64,000 nt of DNA from Stercorarius parasiticus (Eukaryota; Chordata; Aves; Charadriiformes; Stercorariidae), in NCBI GenBank assembly GCA_013396915.1, contig VWZL01000808.1, forward strand, positions 1,726,483 through 1,790,482, given 5' to 3'. The notes below the pieces were generated by a model. It was not told the DNA's origin. It saw nothing but the letters and a program-made list of their open reading frames with translations, and did not search any database. Each line of letters opens with the position of its first letter. Position 1 is the first letter of the stretch. The position numbers and the translations under genes are program-made. Positions 1 to 12,800 of the stretch are shown one piece after another.

Positions 1-1055
1 CTCTAACATATTCACCTCATAATAAATTCTTTCAGCACCAATCAAGTCCTGCAATGCCATGACACTAACACTATGAAAATACAGATGTGAATGACAAGCA
101 CATTAGAAATATACTGTTAAATAGGAAACACTGTTATATAATCAGGAGAACAATACCCTTACTATATAATTTTCAGACTAACACTTTACTCTGATGTCAG
201 CGTGACATCTGAAGTGATACTTTTGAGTGCAACATAGGAGGTTGGAAGGATGCAGAAGACTTACTCACAAATAACATTCAGGAAGAAAAGAAGTTGACAG
301 AAGTCTAGAGACAGCAGTGGCGAGAGGTCCAAACTAGAATAAACTTGGAAGGCGCACGTTTCATTGTCTTAGTTTTGTAAATTTTTATGCAGATATTTGT
401 ATTCATTCAAGAAGTTTCTTAGCCTGGTATGTCAGGATTTGAATTTGTAGCCCTGCGCACGCTACACGCAATGTGCATTCTGGCATCAACAAATGTTTAT
501 ACGCAACTCTTAAACTGTCTACTGTGGGCAATTTTCACAAAACCTATAGATCAGCACATGTTTTCATCTGGTATGAGTTTAGTCCAGCAAGCAGAAATGG
601 CCATTGCAGAATGGTCATCCTACAGTGTTTGTCAAAAGAAAAGCCACATACACCTCTCTACAGCACAGAAGCTTAGAGTCATGCACACAGACTCAGGACA
701 AATGCCAGTAGCAAACCATGAAAATGCAATATGATGATGGGGATAAAAATCTAAGAAAAGACTACTTGGAACGGTAAGTTTCAGGAATTGCAATATAAAC
801 CATAGTTGGTATCAGATAGTATCAGTTAAGGCACTTACATCAAACAAGTACACGGGAAATAAAAAAACCTGCATAATTAGCTCTTCTCCCAATGGCTTTA
901 CAGCTGTACATTGCAAGTAATAGCAAGAAACGTGGGAAAGGAAAAGGGGGGTTTATGCCTTATCCAGCTATTACTCTGTTTGCCGCCGCTCCCAGAAAAT
1001 TCAAAGTGGACTCAACATAACATAACTAGGAAGCCATGAGGGCAAAGATGGAGCT

Positions 1056-1074
1056 TAATAATTTCAAATTATTA
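1056..1074. repeat. Short inverted repeat, 9-bp arms, 1-base loop
   Basis: TAATAATTT and AAATTATTA flank a single C. The arms are pure A/T, so in this AT-rich background the palindrome may be accidental. Confidence 0.5.
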
Positions 1075-3477
1075 GAGACAAAACAATGAAGTTCACTACC
1101 CAGAGAGATACGTACAAACACCAGAAGGTATTTCCTAACCTTACAGCAATTACAGAGTAGAAAGCTAGGCATGTTGAATCAGACAAAAGAACTGGATGAA
1201 ACGCCTAGGTTACAGCAATCTTGACATAGTTCATGGCGTCAAGTTGCAGCAAGTGTTTGCTATTATTTCCAAAGCTCATAGTAAGCTACAAGGTTCGTGC
1301 TGCCTGGCCACATCATACCAACCTCCTGATCATTCAAATCCTGTGGCTTTGGCTTTAAGAATAAACAAACAAACCAAAAAGATGACGACGAAGTGGTATC
1401 ACTTCAAAGGCTGTCAGTTTCTGCACATCACTGGTGATAATCTACTAACACAGGAAATTTCTTACAGAACTGATGTAGCATTTAGAAATTCATTCTATGG
1501 GTCTCATATACATTTTTGACAAGCAACTGATATTTGTTGGGATCAAGACTGTAACTGAAAGGAAAGATACTTGAAATGATCTAACCAGACTGTTAGCGAT
1601 TTTGCGCAGTGTGGATTTTGAGCTAAAATCTACATGATGCAATCCACCAACTCCATTTCCCACACAGTGACTTGGTAAAGAACACCAGAAAATGCTTTAA
1701 CTAGCATCAAATTGCTCTCTCTGCAAAATTCCCTTGTGAAGAAAACACTACAGGTGAACAGATAGGCCTTATGCACTAACCTGCATCCCAGAGCTTTTTC
1801 CATTACATAGTACAACAGCCTCAAACAGGGGCAGGATTTTGCATAGGTGAACAAATGGGAACAGTTTAATAATAAGACACATATTCCCTATCAGAATGGA
1901 TGTGTCCCTGGACTTTCCTGGATCTTGCCAAATGCATCAGAAGCTTCAATCTTAATGTGTTAAAATTTCAGGAACGGTCTCAGGCCATCATTGGTTCCTG
2001 AGATATCAGCACCAGTTTTGATGAAGACTTCTGGCAGGCATAATACATCAGGTCCCTTGTTAAAGGATCACAAATGTAATTTACAGCATTCACATTTCCT
2101 ACCTAAAAGTTGCACATCGTTAGAATAATTTGCACATTATTCTAATTATTCTGAGAGTTGCACAGGTTAAGTTGAAACAGCATGCCTTCCAAGACATTCC
2201 TATTATTGCAAGAAATAGCGTATCATATTTCAGAAAGGTGATGATAGAAAAATCATTACCAATTTTGTTAACGCAATCAGAGCCTTAGCTGTATTTGTGT
2301 TATCTCTTCCAAGGTAATGAACTACTTTTAAATTACATTTAAATACAGATTTCTTGGCATACCATGGGTGGAGAGGAGAATCGTATGAAATTCCATAATA
2401 AAAAAAATATGAATATAATGATGGGAAAAGCAGAATGTCTCCAGAGCAGCTGGGAAAGAGGCAATCAGGATTTGTGTTGCTAGTTTTACAGGTAGGGGAA
2501 TTAAAAACTCGACCATCTGGGTAGACAAGGACCTTCTCTGAGCTAGGATAGGACTTAAGCATCAAAAAGAGAGGCCTAGGGAAAAAAAAAAACAACATTC
2601 AGAATAAACTCACTTGTTGTATAGCACATAGGTTTTTAGGACAGAAGAGCTCAAGGAAGATGAGGGAGACAGCCATCCTATAAATGTGCCAATAGTCTCA
2701 CAGCACATCACAGTGGGAATAAAGTTGAGAAAAGAGAAAACGAATAGCCTGACACTTTCAAACACAAGACAAGCTGTCTTAAGCAAGAAGACAGGAATTC
2801 ATTTCAATAATAGTTAGGCAACTTGGCAGCAGTGCCCATGGCATAATTAGTCAGATGGACTATACCAAAGCCCGCATCAGAACTGGCATACGTGATCAAA
2901 TCAGTGCACCATTTAATTTAACAACATGACAAGGGCTGCAACCCACCTATCCTCAAATTATCTTGCGAGAACCTCAGAAAGTTTACAGAGCAACCTAGGC
3001 TTACCAACTTGTGCCTGAGGCAGAAAGGCATTTCTATATATTTTAACAGATGACACCTAATTAATTATTTAGATTTTTTTTTTTTCCACCTAAAACTCTA
3101 CAGAAAAAGTAACATCCTTCTCTAGCTACTTTTTTCTTTGGAAAATACCAAGAAACGGTGGTTTCAATCTGTTATGATTAAGTAATGCCCACCTCTATAC
3201 CTATGAGGAACTTACAGGTAGACTCCTCCAGGACCCCAGAAGTGGTACAACAGTTCTGTAAGAGGTTGTCTCTTCCCACTGATTTCAATTTCTCCCTTGT
3301 ACAATTGGGAAAGATGATCTGGGCCTTGATGGCTTCTTAATGGCTATTTAATTGTAATGACATTCATGAACCACTATTAAACTGGCTAATTCAATGTTAG
3401 AGTTAAAACCAAAATAATTGAATTCTACTTCAATTGCTTAAAAATTAATAAAAAATAATCTAGAAATAAATTGTTCC

Positions 3478-3492
3478 TTTTTTTTTTTTTTT
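3478..3492. repeat. Poly-T tract (15)
   Basis: An uninterrupted run of 15 T. It could be the reversed A-tail of an old retrotransposed element, but no element body is recognisable beside it. Confidence 0.85.
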
Positions 3493-4849
3493 AGTACATC
3501 ATACATTAAAATACTCTTTATAAGTTGTTCCAGTAATTATGTAAGTCATAACACTGAAGATAAGAATGGCTGGCTTTCTCTCCTCTGAACCTTCTGTAAC
3601 TCTCAGGTTTGCAGAAACCATCCTTAAATAAATGCTCTCCTCAGGTTTTATAGCAGTCTACACATAGACAAAAAGGAAAGTCCTCATCCCACCATGTACT
3701 AATTTTCATCAGTAGATCCACATCTACCTAGAGGCACACACCTAGAGGCTGCTGTTCTTGGCTGAAAAGACAGGAATTAGGAGAAAGAAGCACACCATAA
3801 ATCTAAGAGACAGAAATCAGGTGCGCGAATACTGAGGGAAAGGGGTTGCTGAAGCATGTTTTGTTGGTTCAGCAAAGGAAGGCATCTTTTCAAATGCAGA
3901 GCAAGAAGCAAAAAGTCAGTTGAATTAGCCTTTGGATTTGAACAATTTTAATCTGTTTTCTAAGAAAGCAATGGCTTACGCCCACATGCAACTCGTCTGT
4001 CTGCAAGTACCCTCTAATAGCTTTTGAGCTCATAGACCAACTTCAATCAAATCTGATGGAAGAACAGAGGTCTTCAAGATAAGAACTTTCCTGAAAGCTT
4101 CAGGAAAATCTGATCTTGATAGCGCAAAGAGATCCAAATCCATGTGCTGAAGGAAAGACAGCAATAACTTGGCTCTTTAACCATTCTTGGAGTGAATTAC
4201 ACAAGTACAAGTGTAATGACCCACAAGCCAGCACCAACGTAGCTCTGAACAAGGTTCAGCACCTTCTGTCTCTTACCCATCTGGAAAGTGAGAATGTGGT
4301 GGACAAGCTGGGATGTTTTGGGGTGGTGGAAGATGCTGGACACAAAGCAAGATGAAATCAGGCTTCATTAGACCCATTGCTCACGCATGGGAAAAACAGT
4401 TGTGGACATTTCACAAGCCTTGTTTTACCTCCAATATTATTTCTTCTCATATTGCTGTGGGGCAAATTAAAAAACAATACTCAAAACATTGCTGCACCTT
4501 GGAAGTAGTTTAAGTAGACATTAGGGTATCTTAACTTGAAGTTTTCATTTATACTGATCATAAAACAGTAGAAATCAAGGGACTTAGGAAAAGCAGGAAA
4601 TTGAACAGCGGAATCACAGATTTCAGGAGAGCACAACTATACTCAGAAATAGCAACTCTATAGGAAGTAAAATTAAAGCTAAAGGGAGTTAGAAAAAAAC
4701 CAGACATCTCTTAAGAAAATAATGTTAAGGGCAAAGGACAAACCACTCTAGTGCAACTCAGCACTATGCAGGTCTTGGCTGACATACTCCATCCTGCTTT
4801 GGGCAGTGCTTTTTAGAAAGAAGACGTGAACCAAACAGAGAGAGCTGGG

Positions 4850-5385
4850 AAGAGAAGCATAAAGTCTGGTCAAGTAAATTATGAGGAAAGAATGAAAGAA
4901 TTTGAATTATCTTAAGAGAAGAGAAAACCCTAATGACTAGCAGCCTAAGAGTCTTCAAACATGTAAAAGGTAACCGCAAGAGGAAGAGAAAAATCTATGC
5001 TCTGGAAAACATCAACATGCATAAATCACAGCCAAGGTGATCTAAATCAGATATTAGAAAGAATTTTCTACTGCTAAAAGCAGTGAAACATGAAGCTAGA
5101 GAAATGGAGGCATTTAAGATGGGTGTAAACAAACCTCTGTCAGGAACATGTTATGTATAGTCAAAGCTAATATTGTCAAGCAAAATATTTCAGAAAGCAG
5201 TGCTGTCAGTCTCTTAACAAAATCCCAAATCAGAGAGGCACAGCTTATGGGCTAAGAGGCTTCAGAAAAGCCTTCTAGACACTCTAGCACACAACTAACC
5301 CTGGATAAAACTGAGTCTGCCTTGTTGTAGAGAAATGGACTAGACGATGTCTCAAAATATTTTGAAGCCTTATTACCTATTTTTC
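4850..5385 (+). mobile_element. CR1 LINE, decayed 3' part of ORF2 plus 3' UTR
   Basis: Degraded 3' portion of a chicken-repeat-1 (CR1) non-LTR retrotransposon in + orientation. Translating from 4880 gives YEERMKEFELS, a stop, then EKRK, matching the CR1 ORF2 C-terminal pattern YEERLRELGLFSLEKRR. One frame over, about 4951-4974 gives RVFKHVKG, matching the following CR1 block with its FKYLKG core. Downstream bases (5045-5160) follow the CR1 block that runs from 'attaggaaaaactt' through 'ggaggc' to 'ctgtcagg', and 5338-5350 resembles the terminal 'ggactagatgat' block. Multiple stops and frameshifts show it is long inactive. The 5' part of the element is absent, as usual for CR1 because of 5' truncation on insertion. 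The 3' boundary is approximate. Confidence 0.8.
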
Positions 5386-6248
5386 CCATTTACCTTAAGT
5401 TCCGAAACCTCACCAAACATGAAATGTATAACAGAAAAGACGGAGCACTCTGAAAACAGCTGACACACATTTTGCACAGAGCGAAATGCAAGCAGGTAGA
5501 GAGAACCTCTAAACCATGGATTCTGGAAGAAGGAAGTAGATACATAGAGGTTCTGTTTAAAACTAAGATAAAATTAACATGACATCGGCTTTTGGCAACT
5601 GTCTGTATTTGGAGAACTTAAGTCTGTTCAGCAGACCTTACAAATCGGTGAACAAAGTTCTGGCTAAAAAGACTATATAGACTTTTTTGTGTTCTTTTGT
5701 GGCCACACAAAACCCGCTGTTACCTCTACCTCATTAACATCTTTACATAGCACTATTCTAGTATCCCAATCCTCCGAGAGACATGAGAGTGTTTCACTGA
5801 CTTTTCTATTAGGATAACAATTCTGTCCCTGTGCTCCTAAATTTGGGAAGGACCGAGACAGACCAACAGTAGGTGGCAAAGCAAAGACTAGGCAGGACCA
5901 TCTAGAAGGGATGTGCTGAAGCTCTGATCGACCATACACACTCCTGAGCCACCTGACACATTTCAGGAATGACAGAAGATGCCTATACACCAACCTTATT
6001 TCTCAAATATGACCATTGTCAAAAAAACCCAAAAGGAAGGCTTGCTCTCTCTCAGAAAGGAATGTAGTTTTAAAGCCTATTAAAAGGCAAAGATTTTAAA
6101 GTACTAGTAAAACAAATAGTCTCATATTTATGAAAAAAAGTTTTTTAAAGTTACACATGATAAGCAAGTCACAGTAAAACTTCACGTAGAAGATAAATAA
6201 ACCTTTTTCAGAAGGCCTCATGTTTCACCTCTACCCTTCCACATCTGC

Positions 6249-6263
6249 AAAAAAAAAAAAAAA
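6249..6263. repeat. Poly-A tract (15)
   Basis: Uninterrupted A run with no clear parent element. Confidence 0.85.
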
Positions 6264-6669
6264 TTACAAACAAAACCATAAGATTAATGCTGTGCCCATC
6301 TATAAGGGCCGCTACAATTACATTTGTGCAACGAGTCAAATAATGAGCAACGACAAAAGGTGCCCTCTCAACTGCAGTGAAGAGAGGTCTCAAATTTGTT
6401 CCGACAACTTTAGTTCATCCAGTAACTACTCTGAGAGGGTGAACCACACACTTACATCCTACCATCTAGCAGCGAAAAATATCATTTACTTCTGAGGAAT
6501 GTCCACATGTGCAAAGTAATATAATCTCAGTAGCATGTCCCATAGTAAAAATCAGTTGTTAAAGAATTAATATAACTCACTTACTGCAGGGAAAAAAACC
6601 CCACTACCTGACGTCTCATGCACGTAGACTCCTCACAAAATCTGTCTAACGAGACACTCCTGTAGGTAC

Positions 6670-6695
6670 GCCTGAAACATTCAGATGTTTCAGGC
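6670..6695. repeat. Perfect hairpin, 11-bp arms, 4-base loop
   Basis: GCCTGAAACAT and ATGTTTCAGGC flank the loop TCAG. The arms are mixed composition, so chance is less likely than for A/T palindromes. The stem is far shorter than a microRNA precursor, and no adjacent T run suggests a Pol III terminator. Confidence 0.85.
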
Positions 6696-7663
6696 ATAAT
6701 GCTTCACAGCAAATTCTGAAACAATACTAGTATACTCTGATAGCTCCCTGTTTTACATTCTTTTCCACTCCACAGGGGAGGAAGCTCTGCGCTCCCCTCA
6801 TTCTCACATAGAAAATTAATCATCATAAACTGAATTAAGAAATTTTATGTGTCCATCCTGACAGCTCCCTTATGGACTAATGGAATAACTTCAGCATGTG
6901 TAAAAAAATCAGATGATAGAAAATCAAGAATGACAAGAGGGACATGCTGAACAACCATCATCATTCAAGAATATCCCCCTTTGTGGACCAATTTCATACC
7001 AGATGGTTGTCTCTTCCCCATCCACCCCCTTTTTCTGCATTATCATGTATCAAAGCTAATCTCTCAGAGCACAGCAGCTACTGGAAGATAAAAAGTATGG
7101 TAAAACACTATTTGCAGTTCCTACATCTTAATTTTTTTCCTGCATTCTGCTCGGGAGGAAAAAACTGCAAGCTTTTAGAACAAAATGGTCGTAGAGCTGC
7201 CCAACAGCAGGGACTCACGAGGCAGAATCCAGGGTCTGTCAGTGGGGGAATACGGCTAAGGCACTGTGAGATCCAAAGAAAGCACAACTCAATACTCAAG
7301 AAATGCAGCTATGGACACCAGCACAAGGCCCTAGAGAAACTTCTAAAAAAGATGAATCTTGCTTCCAGAAAAACAGAACTGTCAGCTGCAAAGGCTAAAC
7401 TGTGAAATTAGCTTGAGTTACCTGTTTAAAGAATTGCTTGAATTATGGGAGGACCTGATGTTTCCAACGACGTCTCTTACTCTTCTCTTTAACCAGCAGT
7501 GCTTCCACTCCAGGCTGGCAGGAGATCACACATAATGCCCTCTGCTGCCAAGCCACACTCCTTATTTTACACTAAGTCAGTCCATGTGGCAGGTGATTTC
7601 TGCAATGCCCGAAGGTCTTGCCTCAGTGACATGCAGGGGCTCCTGGCTCACAGCTCGTACAGG

Positions 7664-7683
7664 AGCTGGCAGGCTTGCCAGCT
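7664..7683. repeat. Hairpin, 8-bp core arms with longer bulged stem
   Basis: AGCTGGCA and TGCCAGCT flank the loop GGCT. Outside the core, CAGG(A) at 7659-7663 can pair with TCCTG at 7687-7691 across a 4-base bulge, making a longer imperfect stem. No function is evident. Confidence 0.7.
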
Positions 7684-9259
7684 GCTTCCTGATGCCGAGT
7701 TTTACGAAAGTAAGATACCTTGGCAGTTCCTTCCCTCTGCTAGAGGTAGTGTCTCTCGAATTGGACTCAGCTCAATCAGAGCAGTGGTCTGGCTTGAGTC
7801 TTGCCTACATCCACACAGGAGATGGCAGTTCACATCCCCATGCAGTTGCAGACTCTAATCCCCAAAGTGTACTAAGAGCTCTAGCTTTAAGTCAAGTTAA
7901 AAGAGAAATAAGTCAGAGGTTTCTCCTTTTGGATGAAAGGAGGATTTAAGGCAGTTCAGAGCTAAGTGCTCAGTATAGCCATGTCCATTGGAGCTGTTGT
8001 TTGGAAATGATATAGAAACCTACAGTGAAAGTCGTTGGCTTCCTTGAAGGATTTTGAAATGTACCAACAAAAAGTTATCACCATTTCAGAAGAGTCAGAG
8101 AAAAGCATGCAGAGAGATTATATAATTTCATGTCAAATACTCCAAAACATAAATCCTGTTTTCTTGTAGTTTACTTACAGGTTTGCCTGACCAAATGCAT
8201 TGCTGCTCATTCTCACAGAATCACTGTAAGCCAAAGCAATGGGCTAAAATCCAGCATCCTCTGTTATTTGTTAATGAACAAGACAGCTAAGAAGTTTTTT
8301 TGGAAAGAAAAAACCCGAAATAATGGAAGAGTATCCAAACTGGGATTCTACCATACCATTGCTCAAAAACGTAGGCTTGGCTAGATCTACCTACTGTATG
8401 CCAAAATTGCTCGAGGACAGCCAAGTAGTAAGACAGTGTCCTATACCATGCCTAGAGAACTGAAAATTCAACTGTCAGACAGAGCAGTGGTAAGTGAAGA
8501 TATAGAGAAAAGTATAGAAAATAGAAATATAATTATGCTTAAGGTTCAGATTATCACTTTGTCTTGACTGCAATGGAATGTCAAATCTTTAAAGCACCCT
8601 TGCTCAGGTGCGTCACACCATGTAGATTATTTGCATTAAAACAGAACATAACCTCTGGGGGAGTAAATTCAGGAGAAAGGATCACAGACCACAGAATTTT
8701 GAAAGATTTTTATTTTCTGTGGCAGCCATTCAAAAAATCTGACCGCTTAGTTTGCAAAGCAGAGCTGGATTATTTTTGAAATTCCATATATGTCCCTGTG
8801 TCTCTGGAGTGAACGAGAGCTAAGCGTTACCAACTTTTTCCTGTGTTACAAACCTCAGTAGAGCAATGTGAAAGGCTTGCATTCCTACACACAAAACTAC
8901 AACTCTATCCTCATTTCCTAAGATCTATCTCAGTCCCACGCAGCCCTCAAATCAGCTTCTGATATCTTAAGAGACATAGCACAGAGGAGACCACATTTCC
9001 CCAGAAATACTACAGCCCAATTTTGGATTTGGAAAGAAAATTGTAAAATTTAAGTATATTCTTGAAGAATGTATGACAAAATGGATGAAGGCACTCTTAC
9101 TAGTCCAGATGAACAGAACAAGTGCGTTGCAAACAGTTACAAAAAAAGGTTATGCTAGAATTCTCCTGATCGGAATATGGTAAAAAAACCTGGCGGTAGC
9201 AGACACTGCTGCTTTTGTTTTAACTAAACGTTCAGTCAACACTGAAGTATTTCATTTCA

Positions 9260-9800
9260 GAGTACTACGTGTTAGTCAATACACATGCTGGCTGTGAAAT
9301 GATTCATGTTTCTGTGGCTACCCGCTTGCAAGTCCAATTTCTTTGCTACTTGCAAAAAAAGGAAGAAAAAAAAAACCCCACAAAACACCCAGCTCCCTTT
9401 GAGATTACAGCTGCTTACAGATCTACGTCTTCCCCTCCTTGCACCATTCCTTCCCCTTTGTTTCCTGGCCTTCACCCTGGCTGAAATCACCTGCCACAGA
9501 CTCAACCCATCCACCTTTCACCTCCTCTTGGCTTTCCCTCTCTACCCTCCGGCTACGCCGGCACCCCAGCGAGCTCGGCACTCTCCTGACCTAGTTCTCA
9601 CAGTGCATTTTGCTCCCTCGGGCAGCTCCACCTCACTCCACCCCAGCACTACCTCACCGCTGAACGCAGCTCGCTCCTTGGGACAACCAAGCAAGCCAGA
9701 CTCTCCAGTTCAACCACTGCTTTATCTATCTCCCCCTTTTCCACCTGACTGGCCAATTGTCACTTGTGAGAGCTTTGTCCCTTCCATTGACTAATACAGG
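9260..9800. other. C/T-rich patch with a 162-codon open frame
   Basis: Sharply more C-rich than the surroundings between about 9390 and 9760, with CpG-containing bits such as CTACGCCGGCACC. A + strand frame (9306-9794, 162 codons) stays open here, but its product is a low-complexity Pro/Ser/Leu/Thr mixture, which C-rich sequence yields trivially. An A-rich stretch (about 9354-9375) precedes it. It could be a diverged repeat or part of an unannotated transcript; nothing identifies a family. Confidence 0.35.
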
Positions 9801-12800
9801 TTTTACTGACCTTGACTTTAAAGTGAGGAGTTACAAAAGTTCAACTACAATTCCTTGTCCCTGATATTGACATCTGAATAATTAGAAATTGTGCCAGGCA
9901 GGCATGTCTTATTCACAAGTACGCTTTTCTCATAACAGATGTGAAAGTGGGACCTAAACCCCAACTGTTCATTTATAATTGCAACCTGCTCGGCTTATGA
10001 CATACATGGCTTTGCATCTAGCTGATGTGCAATCTGCATACGTGAAACAAAGCAATATTAGATAAATTAGATATTATGTAGCTCGAGAATTAATTTTCCT
10101 GTTCTAAAAGTGACCAGTATCCATATATAAAGACCTATTTCTGGCAGTTCTAGGGACATCCTCCCCTTGTGATGTCCTGCATGTGTGTGCGGTTTTGATT
10201 TTTTTTTCCCCAATTTAATTCTCTTTTCAAAACACAGAAAGTTTCAAAGTCCTAGCAATGTTCTCGCCTACACAATTGTTAAAAGAGTGTTGTTTATGAG
10301 CTTTGCCAAACCTTACATGTTGAACAATATGGGCTGAAAAAAATCCCCAAAATCACAAACTCCTTGAAATGTTAGCCATAAACCAGGAAGATGTACAGGG
10401 ATGGAAAAAAGGAAGATAGGCATAAGCAGCAAACAGTGAAGTCTGCAAATTACTGCCAGTCAACCATGGTGGTTACTTACTGAGAAGTGTCAGGGTGCGG
10501 AGGTATTTTATCAGCTTCCCAGCAAGACATGACTCAAAATAGTTTTCAAAATAAGAAAACTAAAGAACCTTCAACCCAGCCTCCAGCAGTCTTTTACTTT
10601 CTTGGATATCTGGTTAAAAGCTCTTTAGCAGGCTTTCCACACTATTCAAGTTATTCTATGGGTAGCCCTGAAAAAGAAAATACTTGAATTATGATCGCCT
10701 AAATCTCAAGGAAGAGCTCTCTAAGATGCCTAACCATCAATCTTCAGCCCAAGCTTACAGGAACTACCTGTCACCAAGTGAGAGGTTTGCATCCATTCCA
10801 TTTCTGTCTTTATGCTTATGTCCTGAAATACAGCTCCCGCTAAAACGCCACTGCAGAGTAGGTGAGATGCTTGATCAACAGGAGGTGAACTGAAATCACG
10901 CAGCCTTTGTGAAATGGGTAAACACCAGCCAGATGACAACGATGAGTTTGAATCTGCTCACCTTTGGACCAGTCTCCTCTGAAGATGAAGAACTGATGCA
11001 TGACCAAATTAAGAGTTGAATTACTGCAAAAAAATAACATTTAACTAAAACTCAAGTTTCACCTGTAGATAGATTGGTAGAGGAGAAATGTCCCATGAGA
11101 AATGAGACCAAGATACACTTTTCTACCCTGACTTACTAGCAGCAACTAGAACAGGAGACAGGTAAACTGCTTTGCACAATACTGATAACAAATCACTGGC
11201 ATTTGAGAAAGTGGGAAGACTTTGATGAAAACCCCTGTGAATGAAGGTACACCTAATAGGTACTGCTCCTATGTGTACCGAGTATTTTACAAGAAAAGGC
11301 CAGAAAATAAAGTTTTCATCTCAGGAAGTTTACAGACTAAATAAATTCCAGAGAAACGCAGTGGTAAGATACGCACCATGCAGAAACGAGAGGAGAAGTA
11401 AACAGAGCACTGTGAAGTGTGGAATAATAAATTCTGGGTTTCTACATGTGTCTCATGTTGACTAACTTTGGTGTCAAACAAAGCAACACACTGACAGAAA
11501 CTTCCTTCTCATTTGGGACGTAGATCAAATCTCCTTTCTACTGCAGATTCTCGGGATACTGGAGGAAGGAGTTCACACTGCAGCTTCTCTTTCAGCGGGG
11601 AATGTGCAGGGCCCTTCTCTTGTGCCCAGCTGCTTACTTCAAGGAAAGAGTGGATGATATGCCTTTGTCAAATCTGACTGAAAATGGCCAACTATTTCAC
11701 AAGTTGTTAAGGAGTTGACAGACAGACAGTATCACTAAATACGTCTTGTTTCTATAGGAAATGAGGCCAAAACCAACTGAGATTGTATATTGCTACCATG
11801 CTGAAAGAACGAACTATGCAGGTGTTTTTTTTTCCCCTCCTCATACAACACTCCCCTTCCCCAACCACATACATTTTTGACGCCTATAAAGTGTTCAACA
11901 GGGCATAAAAATAAGCATGCCTACCTGACATTTTAAGAGTTTGCATAACTTGTCATTGAATGAAATTTTGTTTCCTGTAAATGTTAACATCTTTATAACA
12001 AAATCACAGGATTACAATACTTTGTTCCTCATCAGATACATACTGAAACAGTCAAAAAAGCCAAAGTCTCTGATAATACTACTGACAAAATCAAATGAAA
12101 ACATGCTTCACTTCACTTACATAAACCCGTGTAATTCTCAGCCCACATGTGAGACAATTTTTCAAAAGGTCTCCAGTTATACTGAATCACAGATATAAAA
12201 AACTACTAATAGTACCTTATCTCTGCAAATTTTAAAATATTTTCCACCTATTGATGGGTAAAATTCATTTTTACTTTCTGATTTGCTTGCTTTAATTATG
12301 CTGTGCTGAAAGCATAAAGAAGTTCATGCCAACATTTTCAAAAGCATTGATTAATTGATACTTCGGGCTGTGGGTGAGGTGGAAGCTGGCAGAGCTCCAT
12401 TTTTGATCTGTCATGCTTGGTAATGCTGTCTTGTTCATTACTAGTAGAGAGTCTGTTGACTTTCACTCTTGTCTAACCTCCAGAGATGGACCTCTAATGC
12501 AAAAGCCACAGTGATTTCTTTACCAAATCAGAGAAGCGATGACAGGACTTCTAAGACAATAAAGAGAAAAGATTTGTCTAGTCACAACAGAAATTTAGGA
12601 AGAGCCAAGATGCTAATGAAGTGCAGAGAAAAGCTTGCTGGAAACGGGGCAGGTGAACCTGTGTGCTTGGGAAGACATTGTACAAGGAGGGAGATAGAAA
12701 GCTCTTGTAGACATTATTTTCTGCTGAAAAACTGCTGCTGTAACAACAAGTCCTCTGCTAGGTTTCTACACTGAGTACCAATGCCCAAGGGCCAGGACTT

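Larger units (their letters stand above)
1..4849. other. Unassigned non-coding tract
   Basis: AT-rich sequence with stops frequent in all frames; no coding exon or clear transposon was recognised. It holds a 12-base T run (3074-3085), a 15-base T run (3478-3492) and a small hairpin at 1056-1074. Two short open frames (1196-1519 + strand, 107 codons; 2230-2598 - strand, 122 codons) have no recognisable domain or splice context and are treated as chance. Confidence 0.6.
5386..9259. other. Unassigned non-coding tract
   Basis: No gene or transposon body recognised. Contains a 15-base A run (6249-6263), hairpins at 6670-6695 and 7664-7683, and several unrelated open frames of 60-153 codons without recognisable domains. 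The longest, 6944-7405 on + (153 codons), has basic low-complexity C-terminal sequence, no recognised family and no supporting splice sites. Confidence 0.6.

Noticed and set aside
3240..3340. Possible MIR 3' end ('tttctcccttgtacaattggg')
   Set aside because: Only one short word resembles the MIR tail; no core or A/B-box region could be followed.
6944..7405. 153-codon + strand frame
   Set aside because: Basic, low-information product without a recognised family; no transcription signals.
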